DNA from: Parasphingorhabdus litoris DSM 22379
GTDB lineage: Bacteria; Pseudomonadota; Alphaproteobacteria; Sphingomonadales; Sphingomonadaceae
DNA: 64,000 nt
Assembly: GCF_020906275.1 (NCBI RefSeq)
Contig: NZ_CP086727.1
Span: forward strand, 1,364,001-1,428,000
Reading direction: 5' to 3'
The notes under the pieces are model-generated. The model was not told the origin of the DNA, did no database searches, and saw only the letters and a program-made list of their open reading frames with translations. Position 1 is the first letter of the stretch; each line of letters opens with the position of its first letter. Both the position numbers and the translations under genes were made by a program. Of this stretch, positions 1 to 8,431 are shown piece after piece.

Positions 1-385
1 GTGGTCCGCTTATCTCCTCCAGCTTTGCCGTTGGCGCGATCGCCAATTGCAGGTCAGATGCTACGGGTGCCAGATTTTCCTCTGTGGTTACCAGATCAAC
101 TTTTGCACCCATCATACAAGCAAAGAAAAAATGCGGTCCAACAAGATCCAGCGCTGTAAAGCCAGGGTAGAGTAGCATGGCTATCTTTTCATTTCCGTGC
201 ATTTTTATGCCTTCGATTTTCATCAAATCAAAATGCGCAGCTTCCGTTTCCTTCTGGGCTGCAGCCAGTGCCGGGGAGATGTCGCCCTCAGCAATTTGTG
301 CCGCGGCCCTTTCGATTGCCAAAAAGGGTGCCGCAAATAGCGCCGATCCGGCACCGAGAAGTAGAGAACGTCTGTCGAGGGTCAT
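1..385 (-). CDS. Tat-exported DJ-1/PfpI family protein (isonitrile-hydratase-like), 3' end cut by window
   Basis: Reading from an ATG at 385 gives about 128 codons that run off the window edge. The N-terminus has a twin-arginine signal (DRRSLLLGAG, then a hydrophobic stretch and an Ala-rich cleavage region near residue 29). Around residue 70 the mature part begins a DJ-1/PfpI fold with LLYPGFTALDLVGPH, the strand-turn typical of cyclohexyl-isocyanide hydratase (InhA) and AraC-linked GATase1-like proteins. The nucleophile-elbow cysteine would lie beyond the window, so catalysis cannot be judged. It starts 30 bases after the TonB receptor stop, with a GGAG-type ribosome site (CAGGAGACAAACT), so it is probably the last visible gene of that operon. 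The family call is firm; isonitrile hydratase activity is only a suggestion. Confidence 0.75.
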   Translation of the reverse strand, partial: MTLDRRSLLLGAGSALFAAPFLAIERAAAQIAEGDISPALAAAQKETEAAHFDLMKIEGIKMHGNEKIAMLLYPGFTALDLVGPHFFFACMMGAKVDLVTTEENLAPVASDLQLAIAPTAKLEEISGP

Positions 386-415
386 AGTTTGTCTCCTGAA
401 TAGATATGAAATCGT

Positions 416-2539
416 TTAAAAATCGAAGTTGAGAGTGAGATAGGCAGAACGGGGGTTGCCGGGACGCACCACTGATTGCGCCAGATATTGATAGGGCAGG
501 AAATATTGCTCATCGAAGATATTATCGATCCGCAACCCCAATCGTGCGGGCCCTAGATCGTAGCTCGCCTGTGCGTCAAAAACGATGTAGCTGTCACTAC
601 GGACGCTGTTTGGCAAAGTCAGTTCTGCACTGCTCGCCGCCGTCAGCCCCGCACCGATTGCCAAGCCATCTAGGGTGCCGCCGATAAACCGGTATCGAGC
701 GGCAAACCGTCCGGCATGGTCTGGGACCCGCGGTAATTCGTCTCCAGAGGGAATGACAGTGTCAAATGTCACGCGTGCATCGGTATAGGCATAGGTTGCG
801 AGGAAAGACCAATTGCTATTGGGCTCCCAGATCAGGTCGAGTTCAATGCCTTCACTGCGTTGCTCGCCAGTTTGGATGGAAGAGAAGAACGTGTTCGGGT
901 CTGGTGTCGGTACGTTGGTTCGTTTTGAATCGAACCATGCCAAGGTCCCGCTCAGGCCAAGTTCTGCCAATCCCAGTTTGATCCCGGCCTCAAAATTTCG
1001 TGCCCGTTCTGGTTTCGGAGCAATATCCGGATTGTTGAAGAAGATCGCAAGTCGCGACCCTTCGGCATAGCCGGCAAATACCGCCAGTCCGTCTACAATA
1101 TCGAGCGTAGCGCCAATACGCGGGTCCCATTCTTTATACGTTTCCCGATTACCATTGCCGCCGAGATTTTCGCGCAGAGTCAGTTCAGAATATCGTACGC
1201 TGGCCAGAATATGGAGGCGATCAAAAATCGAGATCTGATCCTGCACATAGAAAGCTGTTGTGCGATAGTCATTGGCCACAAAAGTATCGAGTGGTGGTAT
1301 CGGTCCAAAATCCAGATCGCTGTCCGGATCGGCAAAGTCCAGAATACCAAGGGGAACAAGATTGAAACCCGTGGCGGCTTCGTAATCTGTTGCGTCATAT
1401 TGCGCGCCGACCAACAGGGTATGATTGATCGGTCCGGTATCGAAAATCGCAGTTATGCTGCTGTCCAATGTCCACTCATCAACCTTTGCTGGTAACTGCG
1501 CGCTGATGATTGGAAATTCGCTGCCGGTGCCGGGAAAGAAAGAGGTTAAAATCGTTGTTGCGAATTCCCGAAAATCGTTTTCATAGCGCCTTGCTCGAAA
1601 ATCAAAGGTGAGATTGTCGCCCAAAGGTTGAGACAGAGAGAAATCGGCACTGAGATTTTCTACCACTGTTGGCGGCGCATTGGTTGCGCCGGAAAAACGG
1701 AACGGATCAACGCCCGGAAGATCAACCACTGATGCTGGCAGACCAGCATATTCAAGCTGTTCCACCCGACTGTGGGTAAACCGGGCGATAATCTCCGTAT
1801 CAGTCGGCAATAGCGCGCGTACAGAGGCGTTTACATAAAATCGCTCAATCTCCACGGCATCAATTGCATCCTCCGCATCCTGATATTCGGCAATCAAACG
1901 CACAGAAAGATTGTCATCCAGCTGAAGATTGGCATCGCCGCCCAATTGCCATGTATCAAAGCTCCCGGCACGGCCGCGGATAGAAAATTTCGTACCCGGT
2001 TCGGCGGTTTTGCTGACAATATTGATCAGTCCGCCAACAGGAGCGCCGGTGCCGCCGCCGAACAGTGCTGATGTTGCACCTTTAGCGACTTCGATACGTT
2101 CCACGGCGATCAGGCTGGCTGGGTCTGCTACTGCGGTATCGGCGTAACCGATAAGACCGTCGGTAAACAGTTCTGCCTCAAAACCACGGACAATCGGATT
2201 GGCGAGCACCAGTTCCGAGGACAAAGAAGGAATAATGCCAGAGACATTGCGCAGCGCCTCATCCAGCGTATTGAGTTCCTGTTCCTTGATCAATGTGTCG
2301 GTCAATACCTGAATGGATTGTGGGACATTAACAAGCGGAACCGGTGTGCGCGTTACGCTAGCAACATCAATCGCATAATTTTGACGAATACCGGTCACCA
2401 CAATTGTGTTGGATGGTGTCCAAGACTGATCTGGCGCAGACGAATTTTGCGATTCTGGATCAGTCTGAGCGGCTAGGGGGGACGATAGCAGGGCAGCCGC
2501 GCATATCGGCGCAGACCGCATTAAAAAACGATTTTTCAT
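416..2539 (-). CDS. TonB-dependent siderophore-type receptor
   Basis: Outer-membrane active transporter of 707 residues. The first 25 residues are a signal peptide ending at PLAAQ. A TonB-box-like TIVVTG lies near residue 43. The plug follows with VPQSIQVLTDTLI and LDEALRNVSGI, typical of the FhuA/FpvA/FhuE class that imports ferric siderophores. The 22-strand barrel runs to a C-terminal phenylalanine (YLTLNFDF), the usual outer-membrane signature. I chose the ATG at 2539 over an in-frame TTG at 2557, because the shorter form begins directly with the signal peptide. Neighbours are a DUF2946 protein upstream and a DJ-1/PfpI protein downstream on the same strand. The substrate is unknown: iron-siderophore is the default, and a copper chelate is possible given DUF2946. 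Confidence 0.92.
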   Translation of the reverse strand: MKNRFLMRSAPICAAALLSSPLAAQTDPESQNSSAPDQSWTPSNTIVVTGIRQNYAIDVASVTRTPVPLVNVPQSIQVLTDTLIKEQELNTLDEALRNVSGIIPSLSSELVLANPIVRGFEAELFTDGLIGYADTAVADPASLIAVERIEVAKGATSALFGGGTGAPVGGLINIVSKTAEPGTKFSIRGRAGSFDTWQLGGDANLQLDDNLSVRLIAEYQDAEDAIDAVEIERFYVNASVRALLPTDTEIIARFTHSRVEQLEYAGLPASVVDLPGVDPFRFSGATNAPPTVVENLSADFSLSQPLGDNLTFDFRARRYENDFREFATTILTSFFPGTGSEFPIISAQLPAKVDEWTLDSSITAIFDTGPINHTLLVGAQYDATDYEAATGFNLVPLGILDFADPDSDLDFGPIPPLDTFVANDYRTTAFYVQDQISIFDRLHILASVRYSELTLRENLGGNGNRETYKEWDPRIGATLDIVDGLAVFAGYAEGSRLAIFFNNPDIAPKPERARNFEAGIKLGLAELGLSGTLAWFDSKRTNVPTPDPNTFFSSIQTGEQRSEGIELDLIWEPNSNWSFLATYAYTDARVTFDTVIPSGDELPRVPDHAGRFAARYRFIGGTLDGLAIGAGLTAASSAELTLPNSVRSDSYIVFDAQASYDLGPARLGLRIDNIFDEQYFLPYQYLAQSVVRPGNPRSAYLTLNFDF

Positions 2540-2601
2540 TTCTGTTGTGCTTTCCAAATGAATTGAAACGAGATTTGCCGTTCCAGCAAACCGAGCGTAA
2601 T

Positions 2602-3006
2602 TCAGAGGGAAACAGGTGGTCCTCGAAGGGGCGGGCGCAGATGCGCTGTGTGGTCTCGCTTAGTGTCGAGCCCAGTCGTCAGGCCAACGAGCATGATGAA
2701 TGCCAGAGCCAAGGTAAGTTGAATAGGATCTGTGGCAGTCATTGTAGATTTTGAGAAGCTGCTGGACGAACAAGCCTCCCCACTCTGATCAGTTCCGCGC
2801 TCATGTTCGCCAGAATCAGAGGCCATCGGTATCTCGATAGTCTGCTCGCTATTGTCCAAGCCGTTGCAAATCTTGACGGATATTGTCTTGCTGTCAGTGC
2901 TGATCATATAGCCGCTTGGCACCGCAGCCTTCATGGCAATTGCAAAGAGAAAAAGTGCCAGGAAGCAGACAGGACGGTTTCGAAAAAGATCTCTGATCAG
3001 CTTCAT
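2602..3006 (-). CDS. DUF2946 family membrane protein
   Basis: A 134-residue protein with an N-terminal membrane helix or uncleaved signal (residues about 12-32), a short extracytoplasmic part with a single Cys in VKICNG near residue 47, a second hydrophobic segment near 93-112, and the C-terminal LRPPLRGPP typical of DUF2946. Members are often found beside TonB receptors and copper genes, but no biochemical role is established. It precedes the TonB receptor by about 60 bases on the same strand, which suggests co-transcription. A second DUF2946-like gene lies at 15170-15601 in this window. The family assignment is by motif recognition. Confidence 0.65.
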   Translation of the reverse strand: MKLIRDLFRNRPVCFLALFLFAIAMKAAVPSGYMISTDSKTISVKICNGLDNSEQTIEIPMASDSGEHERGTDQSGEACSSSSFSKSTMTATDPIQLTLALAFIMLVGLTTGLDTKRDHTAHLRPPLRGPPVSL

Positions 3007-3067
3007 GCGGGCGCGGTAGAGCTATCCATTGGGAATTGCAAGACCTGATGGTGTTCGATGTACTGCC

Positions 3068-4195
3068 CTAGTCAACATCCTCGACTTCGACGGTTTCGCC
3101 CGTCACGCGCTGCGAAAGAGCTGCGGCAATAAAGGGATCAATGGCTCCGTCGAGCACATCAGACGGTGCGCTGCTGGTTACGCCGGTGCGCAAATCTTTC
3201 ACCATCTGATAGGGTTGCAGAACATAGGAACGGATCTGGTGACCCCAACCGATTTCGGTCTTGGCCTGATATTCACCGCTGGCTTCTGCTTCGCGGCGCT
3301 GCAGTTCGGCCTCATAGAGACGCGCCTTTAACATACCCATGGCAGTTGCCCTGTTTTTATGCTGGCTGCGGTCATTTTGCGAAGCCACGACAATACCGGT
3401 CGGCTGGTGGGTGATGCGCACGGCGCTATCGGTGGTGTTAACATGCTGCCCGCCAGAACCCGAGGCACGATAGGTATCAATTTTCAGATCACCTTCGTTA
3501 ATCTCAACTTCAAAACTGTCGTCAATCACCGGATAGACCCAGACGCTGGAAAAGCTGGTATGACGCTTTGCGGCACTATCAAATGGCGAGATACGCACCA
3601 GTCGGTGAACACCGCTTTCGGTCTTGGCAAAGCCATAGGCGTTCTCGCCCTTGATTTCGATCGTTGCCGATTTGATGCCGGCTTGATCACCTGTCTGATA
3701 ATCGACCATGGAGACTTTGTAGCCGCGCGCTTCGGCCCAACGCTGATACATGCGTAGCAGCATCTCGGCCCAATCCTGACTTTCGGTTCCGCCGGCGCCG
3801 GCATGAATTTCGAGATAGGTATCGAAATTGTCCGCCTCACCAGAGAGTAAAGCCTGTATCTTGTCGCGGTCTGCACGGTCTGCAAGCGTAGCGAGGGTTC
3901 CGACCCCTTCGTCGGCGAGACCCTCGTCTCCTTCTTCCTCAGCCATCTCGATAAATTCGAGTGCATCGTCCATTTCTTGCTGAATTTCCCTGGCCGCAGT
4001 GATCGATTCATCCAACCGCCGCCGTTCGGTCATGACCGCTTGCGCCGCGCTTTGATCATCCCATAATGTGGGGTCTTCGACCCGCGCATTGAGCTCGTCG
4101 AGCCGGCGCAGGGCAACATCCCAATTCAGCGATGTTTTCAGAAGGTCGAGGGCTGCGCTGATCCGGTCGACATGCGCCTGGGCTTCGGCACGCAT
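3068..4195 (-). CDS. prfB: peptide chain release factor 2
   Basis: Class I release factor that reads UGA and UAA and triggers peptidyl-tRNA hydrolysis. The 375-residue chain has the SPF anticodon-like tripeptide (residues 203-205, in RISPFDSAAK) and the catalytic GGQ (248-250, in SGSGGQHVN). The gene is a single open frame from an ATG at 4195 preceded by GGAG about 10 bases upstream. There is no in-frame UGA near codon 25, so the autoregulatory +1 frameshift of enterobacterial prfB is absent. The N-terminus starts a little inside the E. coli one, as in other sphingomonads. No operon partner lies within the window, and the next gene upstream is divergent. Confidence 0.97.
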   Translation of the reverse strand: MRAEAQAHVDRISAALDLLKTSLNWDVALRRLDELNARVEDPTLWDDQSAAQAVMTERRRLDESITAAREIQQEMDDALEFIEMAEEEGDEGLADEGVGTLATLADRADRDKIQALLSGEADNFDTYLEIHAGAGGTESQDWAEMLLRMYQRWAEARGYKVSMVDYQTGDQAGIKSATIEIKGENAYGFAKTESGVHRLVRISPFDSAAKRHTSFSSVWVYPVIDDSFEVEINEGDLKIDTYRASGSGGQHVNTTDSAVRITHQPTGIVVASQNDRSQHKNRATAMGMLKARLYEAELQRREAEASGEYQAKTEIGWGHQIRSYVLQPYQMVKDLRTGVTSSAPSDVLDGAIDPFIAAALSQRVTGETVEVEDVD

Positions 4196-4569
4196 TATTA
4201 GGTCTCCAATTGTCTCTTGGCGCTTCGATTAGACGATTGATCGATTAAGTAAAGTATCGATCCGCAGAAGCGATCTAACCATTTCAAAAGTGTGGGACTT
4301 TGATCGAAATGGCCGGGGCATGTGAATAGCGCTATGTATTGATAGTTTCTATCAAGGAGGCCAGATATTTTATATTTGCTCTTAAGTTCGATCGCGTCGA
4401 TATCCGGTCCACACAAAAAGCTGTTTTGTGTGCCAATTGGAGTGTAACATAATTTTCCCCCAGCAAATCTATTATCGTAACCGCTAGGGGTATATATTCT
4501 TGCTGGATCAGATTGCGGGTTTTTGGACATAGCATGATAGCATCCGGCGCGAAGTTGAATAAGGAAACT
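4196..4569. other. Intergenic region with three perfect hairpins between divergent genes
   Basis: This 374-base gap between divergent prfB and the small lipoprotein gene contains no gene I can support and reads more AT-rich than its flanks. It holds three perfect stem-loops: GATCGAT/ATCGATC with a 10-base loop at 4239-4262, TTGATAG/CTATCAA with a 3-base loop at 4339-4355, and CACACAAAA/TTTTGTGTG with a 5-base loop at 4410-4432. None is followed by a clear T-run, so they do not look like terminators. Both promoters must lie here. A small RNA or operator sites are possible but unproven. Confidence 0.5.
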
Positions 4570-5139
4570 ATGATGAAAAAATTTGCTATCCTGCTTGCAG
4601 CAGCGCCACTGGCTCTCGCAGCCTGTTCTTCTGAAACGACAGCAACAGACGCTGCGGCAGAGAGTTCGGAAGCGGCCGCTCCGATAACCGCCGAGGAAGT
4701 AACCGCTGCGCAAACGGCATGGGGTGAAGGCATTGTTGCCATTGGTAAGGCGTTCACAGAAGAGGGCGATTTTCGGGCCGCTGCTGACGCGCATATCAAG
4801 AAATTCTATGCATATGGCGATGGCACCACCATTCTTTTCAAGCCTACCCTAGCGGCTGAGGACCAGTTCCGCGGCGACTTTGAAGGAGCAATGAGCTATT
4901 TTGTCGGCACAGAAGGTTCTGAAGACAAAGGCTTTGCGATTAAGCCATGGACCGCAGTGCGTTGGGAAAACGAAGGCACGGTCGTTGATAGCGATAGCGC
5001 GATGGCCATGGGCAATTATTATTTCACCGACACTGACGGCAACGACACCAAAGTTGAATATAGCTTTGGCTATGTCCGCGGCGACGACGGCGAATTGAAA
5101 ATCAACCTGCATCACAGTTCGGTACCCTTTGGAGGCTAA
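4570..5139 (+). CDS. small lipoprotein, NTF2/SnoaL-like
   Basis: The protein starts with a lipoprotein signal (MMKKFAILL, lipobox LAAC at about residue 19), followed by an Ala/Glu-rich linker. The rest (TAWGEGIVAIGKAFTEEGDF at the front, HHSSVPFG at the end) resembles the NTF2/SnoaL-like fold seen in DUF4440-type proteins. Homologues of this kind are sometimes labelled phosphoribosyl-AMP cyclohydrolase, which nothing here supports. I set the start at 4570 because AAGGA ends five bases upstream; 4573 is also possible. It would be anchored in an envelope membrane facing the periplasm. A rho-independent terminator follows at 5150. Function unknown. Confidence 0.75.
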   Translation: MMKKFAILLAAAPLALAACSSETTATDAAAESSEAAAPITAEEVTAAQTAWGEGIVAIGKAFTEEGDFRAAADAHIKKFYAYGDGTTILFKPTLAAEDQFRGDFEGAMSYFVGTEGSEDKGFAIKPWTAVRWENEGTVVDSDSAMAMGNYYFTDTDGNDTKVEYSFGYVRGDDGELKINLHHSSVPFGG

Positions 5140-5149
5140 CCGATAGGGG

Positions 5150-5180
5150 CGAGGCGCCGATTAACGTCGGCGTCTCGTTT
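5150..5180 (+). terminator. rho-independent-type terminator
   Basis: An 11-base stem with one G-U pair (CGAGGCGCCGA / TCGGCGTCTCG) and a six-base loop TTAACG is followed by TTT. It lies ten bases after the lipoprotein stop and before the convergent GMC gene, so it may serve both directions. Confidence 0.6.
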
Positions 5181-5238
5181 CAATTGCGGGCAATGTCTCG
5201 CACGCGCCCAGTGTTTTCACCAAAACCAAGGCACAAAA

Positions 5239-7260
5239 TCATCCAAACCGCTTTTTCCCGGCCATCGCTCTGTGAGACATCGCCATCGTGGTGAGCTGGG
5301 CATTTACACGGATGCAACTGGGCATCACACTAGCATCGGTAACATAGACATTAGTCGTGCCGTGGACACGTTGGTCCAGATCAACGACCCCTTTGTTTGG
5401 ATCAGCATTGATTGCATTTCCGCCATGCGGGTGGGAACTGGATAGGACTACATCATCCGGTTCAATAATCGCTTCTTCATAGAACGTATCGATTTCTGCA
5501 TCGCTCATGCCCTTGCGCAACGTCTGTCCTTTCAGCAGGGCAGGATAGACTTCGATGGCGCCATTGAGAAAATGGACTTTTGTCATTGTGGCTAATGCGC
5601 GGCGAAGCAAGGCAAGCTCTGGTTCTCCGACTTTCAATTTCAACTTGCCGTCTTCCATTTTTCCCAGCCTGTCAGCCGGGAACAAGACACCTGCTGATAC
5701 CAGACGGTTGAAATTGAGCATCCGCCGGAAATGCTCATCAAACCAGCCGGGGACTAAAGTAGCCATGCTCATCGGCGGCTGGAAATGGCTTTCGATCAGA
5801 TAATCTCCGCGATCAACATAGGTCGCCATCTGGTCTTCGTTCCACACGTTCATATCTTGCCCTTCAGGCATGAGTGCTACGACCGGGCAGGCGATATTTA
5901 GCGAAATGCCATCGCCACTATTTTCTATGCCGCTGTTGATCAGCAAGTTACTCGAAGCCATAGCACCGGCCGCCACGACAACGCCCTTGCGTGCGGCTAT
6001 TCGGCGTTTGCGACCGTCCCGCAAGGTTATGTCTACAGCTTCCGCTACGCGTGTGCCATCGCTGCTGGTTTTCCAGATAATCTCGGTAGCCTCTGCCCCG
6101 TCCAGAATACGCGCTGGTTTATCGCGATCTGTGCTGGTCGCATGGGTGAGAAAGCTCTCCGGCATCGCTTTTTTCCGGCCATAGGGGCAGCCGGTATTGC
6201 AATAGCCGCAATAGACACATTCGCTATCCGGTGTTTTGGGGCCATAGTTTTTCTGAAACCAGGCGGAGATGGCTTGCTTGTCCATCGGGTCGGTTGATTG
6301 GGCGGCATATTTGTTCCATCCATCTATGAGATGCGGACCATTGTTGCGGCCTGATATTGCCGATATCTCTGACACTTCCAGTGCGCCTTCGACGGCTTCA
6401 TAGCTGGTCGTCAGCTCGGTTTCGGAAATCGGCGCACCCAGATTGGCCCATGTCTGGTAAACATCCTCAGCTTGCGGATGGACGAGGCCGGCATGCTTCA
6501 TGCGCAAGCAAATGCCATTGTTGATCACTGTCGAGCCGCCAACCACGCGGCCTTGAAAGACGATCACGTCGCGGTCCTTGGTAGTTTGGAGCGCACCATC
6601 TTTGAACAGCCGCGCCGTCATTCTCGCTTCTTCATGGGTGATGCGTGAGGAGGGATAGTTATAGCCTGCTTCGAGGATCAAGACCTCATGGCCTTCATCC
6701 GCGACGGATGCGGCAGCAACGGCGCCTCCGGCGCCTGAGCCGATGACGATGACATCCACGGTTTCCGGAATAGCATCATGACCGACAAAAACTTCGGCTT
6801 TCAGATCGCGTCGTGGTTCTCGTTTTATTGGCAGTTCACCGGGCGCAGAACGGTCACGTTGGCCGGGAAGTTGATATTTCAGCCGTTGGTAAATGGGATT
6901 ATCGAAATTGGTTTCTTCATCGCCATGTTCCCAATGGCCATAATAGCCGGCAAGGATTACGCCCTTGGTCCGGGCAATGTCCTGAAAAAGATCGACACGG
7001 GTGTTTTGCAAGCGCCGACGGATTAGCGACTGACGCATTTTTGGTGATGCCAAAAAGAAAAACGGCCCACCAAGGATCAGGAAAAGACCATATAAGGCCA
7101 GCCCGATTTCCTTTGGTTTGTCGCCATCGATATTGGAAAAATGTTCCTGCAAATTGTCAACGACCTGCGAAGGAGAAATCGCCATCGGTGTTTCGTGGAA
7201 CAGTGTCTCGGTGAGCGCTTTTAACATGCGCGCTTGCAGCCGGTTAAATGGTTTTTGCAT
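5239..7260 (-). CDS. GMC-family FAD oxidoreductase with ferredoxin-type cysteine motif
   Basis: A 673-residue flavoprotein. A hydrophobic segment at about 52-72 may attach it to the membrane. The FAD fold begins at VIVIGSGAGGA (GSGAGG at 174-179), and the GMC C-terminal part has SSSHPHGGN with the probable catalytic His near residue 610 and a final NAQLTTMAMSHRAM. Cys348, 351, 354 and 358 form CVYCGYCNTGCP, exactly the CxxCxxCxxxCP spacing of bacterial [4Fe-4S] ferredoxins; plant and bacterial long-chain alcohol oxidases have a related cysteine cluster at this place. It probably oxidises an alcohol and may pass electrons through an Fe-S centre. The start at 7260 follows GGAAGATAGAC. It lies 63 bases after a beta-propeller lipoprotein gene on the same strand. 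Confidence 0.88.
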   Translation of the reverse strand: MQKPFNRLQARMLKALTETLFHETPMAISPSQVVDNLQEHFSNIDGDKPKEIGLALYGLFLILGGPFFFLASPKMRQSLIRRRLQNTRVDLFQDIARTKGVILAGYYGHWEHGDEETNFDNPIYQRLKYQLPGQRDRSAPGELPIKREPRRDLKAEVFVGHDAIPETVDVIVIGSGAGGAVAAASVADEGHEVLILEAGYNYPSSRITHEEARMTARLFKDGALQTTKDRDVIVFQGRVVGGSTVINNGICLRMKHAGLVHPQAEDVYQTWANLGAPISETELTTSYEAVEGALEVSEISAISGRNNGPHLIDGWNKYAAQSTDPMDKQAISAWFQKNYGPKTPDSECVYCGYCNTGCPYGRKKAMPESFLTHATSTDRDKPARILDGAEATEIIWKTSSDGTRVAEAVDITLRDGRKRRIAARKGVVVAAGAMASSNLLINSGIENSGDGISLNIACPVVALMPEGQDMNVWNEDQMATYVDRGDYLIESHFQPPMSMATLVPGWFDEHFRRMLNFNRLVSAGVLFPADRLGKMEDGKLKLKVGEPELALLRRALATMTKVHFLNGAIEVYPALLKGQTLRKGMSDAEIDTFYEEAIIEPDDVVLSSSHPHGGNAINADPNKGVVDLDQRVHGTTNVYVTDASVMPSCIRVNAQLTTMAMSHRAMAGKKRFG

Positions 7261-7323
7261 GTCTATCTTCCTAAGTGCGACCCCAGAAAAATAATTCCAT
7301 CAAATTTCGAGCAGGCTTTTGCC

Positions 7324-8352
7324 CTAGTCGTTATGAGACGCTTTCACAGCGCGGGCGATGCCCAAGCCATCACCATTGGTTCCACCAGCCAAGCGGCCGA
7401 TCAGTTTGCCTTCAATCATGTCGATCTCAGCGATCCGGTTCAATTCGGTTTCAGCGACATAAAGACGTTGTCCATCCGCTGAAAAAAGAATGGTGACCTG
7501 TCCTGAATCCGGCGTTCCGCTAACCTTGATTTGGCCCTTGGGCTTCCGGCTTGCGACATCAAATAAACCAAGTGCGCCGTCGGCATAGTTGGATGTTACA
7601 GCCGTTTTTCCATCGGGGCTGATAGCCACTCTGATCGGGAATTTTCCGGTCTTCAGAACCGTCAGTTCCTCAAGCGTTTGTGCATCAAAGACGTACAAAC
7701 TGTCACTACGGCGATCTGCAACCCAAACGGTTTTACCATCTGGTGTAACCGCGATACCTTCTGGTTCCGTGCCAGCTTCCACGTCGGTTATCTTGCGGTT
7801 TCTTTCCAGATCAAGCACGCTGACTGTTCCGGACTGCATATTGCTGGTGAAGGCACGATTTTTATCGGGCGTGACCACCACCATATGACTGCCTTTTTGT
7901 CCGGTGGATATTTGACTGACTTGACGCGTCTGGGCTTCTCCAGTTGGCGGAGACACGATGGCAATGCTGTCGCTGCCTTCGGTAGAGGCAATTATCCGGC
8001 CGTCATCGAGCCAGACTATACCATGGGGTCTTTTGTTGGGTGCAAGATCGATGGTTTCGATCTTCTCCCGCGCTGCAATATCAAAGATGTCGATATGTTG
8101 TGCGCCATAAGATACGATGGCAGCCAATCGGCCATCCGGCGAGATTGCAACTTCATGCGGGTTCTTACCTGTATCGCGGCGGGCAATCTCGCGGCCAGTT
8201 GTCAAATCAATAAAGCTGAGAGTGTCCTCTCCTTTGTTCCCCACGAGCAAGATTTCATTGGGGTGCTGCTTATAGGGCGGCGCCTGCTCCGCTGAGGCTG
8301 AGCATGAAGCAAATAAAGCTGCTGATATGAAAGCAAATGCAATTTTCTTCAT
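7324..8352 (-). CDS. YVTN-family beta-propeller lipoprotein
   Basis: A 342-residue exported protein. MKKIAFAFISAALFASC looks like a lipoprotein signal with Cys at about residue 17. The mature part consists of repeated blades of the YVTN/SMP-30 type, with recurring phrases such as VAISPDGRLAA, IAVTPDGKTVW and VAISPDGKTAV, about seven blades. Such propellers bind ligands or partner proteins, and some accompany periplasmic dehydrogenases. I chose the ATG at 8352 because AAGGAG sits nine bases upstream and the signal peptide begins there. It lies between the CsgG-like gene and the GMC oxidoreductase on the minus strand, so the three may form one unit. Enzyme activity cannot be inferred. Confidence 0.85.
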   Translation of the reverse strand: MKKIAFAFISAALFASCSASAEQAPPYKQHPNEILLVGNKGEDTLSFIDLTTGREIARRDTGKNPHEVAISPDGRLAAIVSYGAQHIDIFDIAAREKIETIDLAPNKRPHGIVWLDDGRIIASTEGSDSIAIVSPPTGEAQTRQVSQISTGQKGSHMVVVTPDKNRAFTSNMQSGTVSVLDLERNRKITDVEAGTEPEGIAVTPDGKTVWVADRRSDSLYVFDAQTLEELTVLKTGKFPIRVAISPDGKTAVTSNYADGALGLFDVASRKPKGQIKVSGTPDSGQVTILFSADGQRLYVAETELNRIAEIDMIEGKLIGRLAGGTNGDGLGIARAVKASHND

Positions 8353-8431
8353 TCCTGCCATCTCCTTAAAAAATCCCCGGCAAAGCGAAGAACGATGCCG
8401 GGGATGTTTCATCTCAAAAGACCAGAGGCTC

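Noticed and set aside
177..419. Plus-strand frame of 80 codons at the left edge
   Set aside because: It is antisense to the DJ-1/PfpI gene, whose Tat signal and LYPGFTALDLVGP motif are clear.
3068..4195. Programmed +1 frameshift in prfB
   Set aside because: The frame is continuous from the ATG with no internal UGA near codon 25, so nothing needs a frameshift.
4198..4794. Minus-strand frame across the prfB upstream gap
   Set aside because: It overlaps the lipoprotein gene and runs through three perfect hairpins, and the translated protein is without domains.
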